Source: DASUZD01 sp036377055 (GTDB lineage Bacteria > Actinomycetota > Thermoleophilia > Gaiellales > Gaiellaceae). Taken from it: a stretch of DNA of 5,222 bases. Shown here piece by piece: positions 4,251 to 5,222 of this stretch (within the stretch, counting starts at the first letter, position 1; every line of letters begins with the position of its first letter). The notes under the pieces were generated by a model. The model was given only the letters and a program-made list of their open reading frames with translations, was not told the origin of the DNA and searched no databases. The DNA lies in the NCBI GenBank assembly GCA_036377055.1, contig DASUZD010000241.1:1-5222 (forward strand). Direction: 5' to 3'. The position numbers and the translations under genes were made by a program.

Positions 4251-4631
4251 ATGGCGCCGACGCTTCGCCCTCAGCAGGAGCTAGTGGCGCGGCTGCGGTC
4301 CTTGCTGGTCAGGTACCTCGCCGACAACGGCGAGCTGACGCGCCACGGGTACGTCGAGCTCCCGGAGCTTCGTGACATGCAGGCGCTGATCGTGCAAGAG
4401 CGATGGGACGACGTTCTGGAGGAGTTTCACGATCGCCTGCGCGATCAGCGCGACACGTTCGTGGAGGCGGCTCGCGACGATGCTACGCGGCTGTTCGCGC
4501 GCGCCTTCGCGGGAGCGATCGCCAAGGTTCGGGACGATCTACGGTGGGAGGACGAGTACGCGCGCGCCGGTCGTACGTCGGTCGAAGAGGAGTTTGCGCG
4601 ATCCGCGGCGAGTCGGTTGCACGATGTATGA
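4251..4631 (+). CDS. Hypothetical protein, helical and highly charged (126 aa)
   Basis: I do not recognise this gene. The codons are mostly G/C-ended, though less strictly than in the neighbouring genes, which supports real coding. The 126-residue product has no cysteine, signal peptide or membrane segment. It is predicted by eye to be nearly all helical: about 6-25 (QQELVARLRSLLVRYL), 40-63 (around LRDMQALIVQERWDDVLEEF), 64-98 (a long amphipathic stretch ending FAGAIAKVRDDL) and 109-123. The ATG at 4251 comes directly after an in-frame TGA and has no Shine-Dalgarno sequence. A GTG at 4284 has AGGAG only 3 bases ahead, which is too close to be convincing. The gene follows a low-GC structured region and converges on the transporter gene with a 10-bp gap. 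It could be the surviving end of a longer disrupted gene. Confidence 0.6.
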   Translation: MAPTLRPQQELVARLRSLLVRYLADNGELTRHGYVELPELRDMQALIVQERWDDVLEEFHDRLRDQRDTFVEAARDDATRLFARAFAGAIAKVRDDLRWEDEYARAGRTSVEEEFARSAASRLHDV

Positions 4632-4641
4632 GGAGAGCGGC

Positions 4642-5222
4642 CTACCCCGCTGAGATCATCGCCACGCCAGCGAGTGTGACCACGATCCCCGCCTCCTGCG
4701 TCCGCTGGACGCGCTCGCCGAGCGCCACCCGTGCGAGCAGAACCGTCACGACCGGGTAGAGCGACGCGAGCACGGAGACGACGCTGACGAGCCCGTGCTC
4801 CTCGGCGGCGGCCGCGAAGAAGACGTTTCCGGCCGTCTCGACGACGCCGATGAAGGCGAGCGGGAGCAGGTGCCGGCGCACGGCTTCGATGCGGCGCCGA
4901 AGCGCGAGCACCGTCGTCCAGACCAGCGACGTCGAGGTCATCCGGAACACGAGCGACGCCCAGAGGAAGTCGTCCTGGCTCGCCGTGTGCATCGGGACGT
5001 AGTAGCCGCCGAACGCGATCAGCGTCAGCGCCGCCCAGCCGACGCCAGCGGCGACCCGGGCCGACTGCGGGCTCCGCTCCCACGACGTCGCGACGACGCC
5101 GCCGAGCGCGAGCACGAACCCGAGGTCCTGCAGGCCGCTCGGGTGGTCGCCGGTCGCGAGTCCCCAGACGACCGGGACAACCGCCGCGGCGCCGGCGATC
5201 GGAGCGACGACCGAGATCGCGC
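4642..5222 (-). CDS. EamA/DMT-family membrane transporter, N-terminus outside the window
   Basis: The frame stays open to the right edge, so 192 C-terminal residues are visible of a protein that usually has about 280-300. Seven hydrophobic segments can be seen in the visible part, at about 2-22, 28-46, 57-78, 86-107, 118-140, 145-166 and 177-192. That fits the last two helices of the first EamA repeat and the five helices of the second. The 'SLYPVVTVLLARVALGER' stretch followed by 'AGIVVTLAGVAMI' is the typical end of an EamA repeat. These inner-membrane drug/metabolite transporters carry diverse small metabolites, and the substrate cannot be told here. An internal GTG at 5115 is not the true start, because EamA-like sequence continues upstream of it. 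The gene converges on the 126-aa orphan gene. Confidence 0.9.
   Translation of the reverse strand, partial: AISVVAPIAGAAAVVPVVWGLATGDHPSGLQDLGFVLALGGVVATSWERSPQSARVAAGVGWAALTLIAFGGYYVPMHTASQDDFLWASLVFRMTSTSLVWTTVLALRRRIEAVRRHLLPLAFIGVVETAGNVFFAAAAEEHGLVSVVSVLASLYPVVTVLLARVALGERVQRTQEAGIVVTLAGVAMISAG

Noticed and set aside
4118..4375. Plus-strand open frame of 85 codons as a gene; its first residues faintly recall DGQHR/DndB-type N-termini.
   Set aside because: The resemblance is too weak to name, codon bias is absent in the first half, and the second half is an Arg/Ala-rich shadow of the 4251-4631 gene.
4642..5222. EamA transporter as the missing arsenite exporter.
   Set aside because: It is on the opposite strand, separated from arsC by about 700 bp and a convergent gene, and this family is not an established arsenite efflux family.

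Overview
The window is GC-rich. Its coding regions use mostly G/C-ending codons and contain actinobacterial-looking genes: a short DUF933-type GTPase, a 'MGCGDACP' arsenate reductase, and an ArsR with an N-terminal Cys-Cys pair. Several genes lack a Shine-Dalgarno sequence, and the best promoters fit the actinobacterial TAnnnT -10. I infer a high-GC actinobacterium, possibly a deep-branching class such as Thermoleophilia. The class-level guess comes from general resemblance and not from a database match.

Left block (221-2373, plus strand): four tightly packed genes. They are a methylmalonyl-CoA epimerase, a 74-aa protein of unknown role overlapping it by 8 bp, an ECF-type sigma factor, and a shortened YchF/DUF933-like P-loop protein whose GTG start overlaps the sigma stop by one base (TAGTG). 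They look like one transcription unit. The epimerase belongs to propionyl-CoA metabolism. The sigma factor and GTPase-like protein have no obvious metabolic tie to it and no anti-sigma gene is visible.

Middle block (2421-3937): an arsenic-resistance cluster. arsM (arsenite methyltransferase, minus) is divergent from arsR-arsC (repressor and arsenate reductase, plus, overlapping by 4 bp). The short region between the divergent starts holds a near-ideal promoter for arsM, a probable leaderless promoter for arsR, and two matching inverted repeats of the form ATYGA-N6-TCRAT. One ArsR could therefore shut both directions. ArsC would make arsenite from arsenate and ArsM would methylate it. No arsenite efflux pump is present here.

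Right block (3938-5222): about 313 bp without a convincing gene includes a possible terminator and a local GC drop to about 52%. In that drop, bases 4141-4239 form a remarkable set of four nested, collinear inverted repeats, a candidate structured RNA or mobile-element remnant. It ends 11 bases before the start of an unrecognised 126-aa helical protein (4251-4631). That gene converges, 10 bp away, on the C-terminal two-thirds or so of an EamA/DMT-family membrane transporter that runs off the right edge on the minus strand.

The least explained part of the window is the 4126-4239 structure next to the orphan gene. The divergent ars control region and the degenerate GTPase coupled to a sigma factor are the next most interesting.
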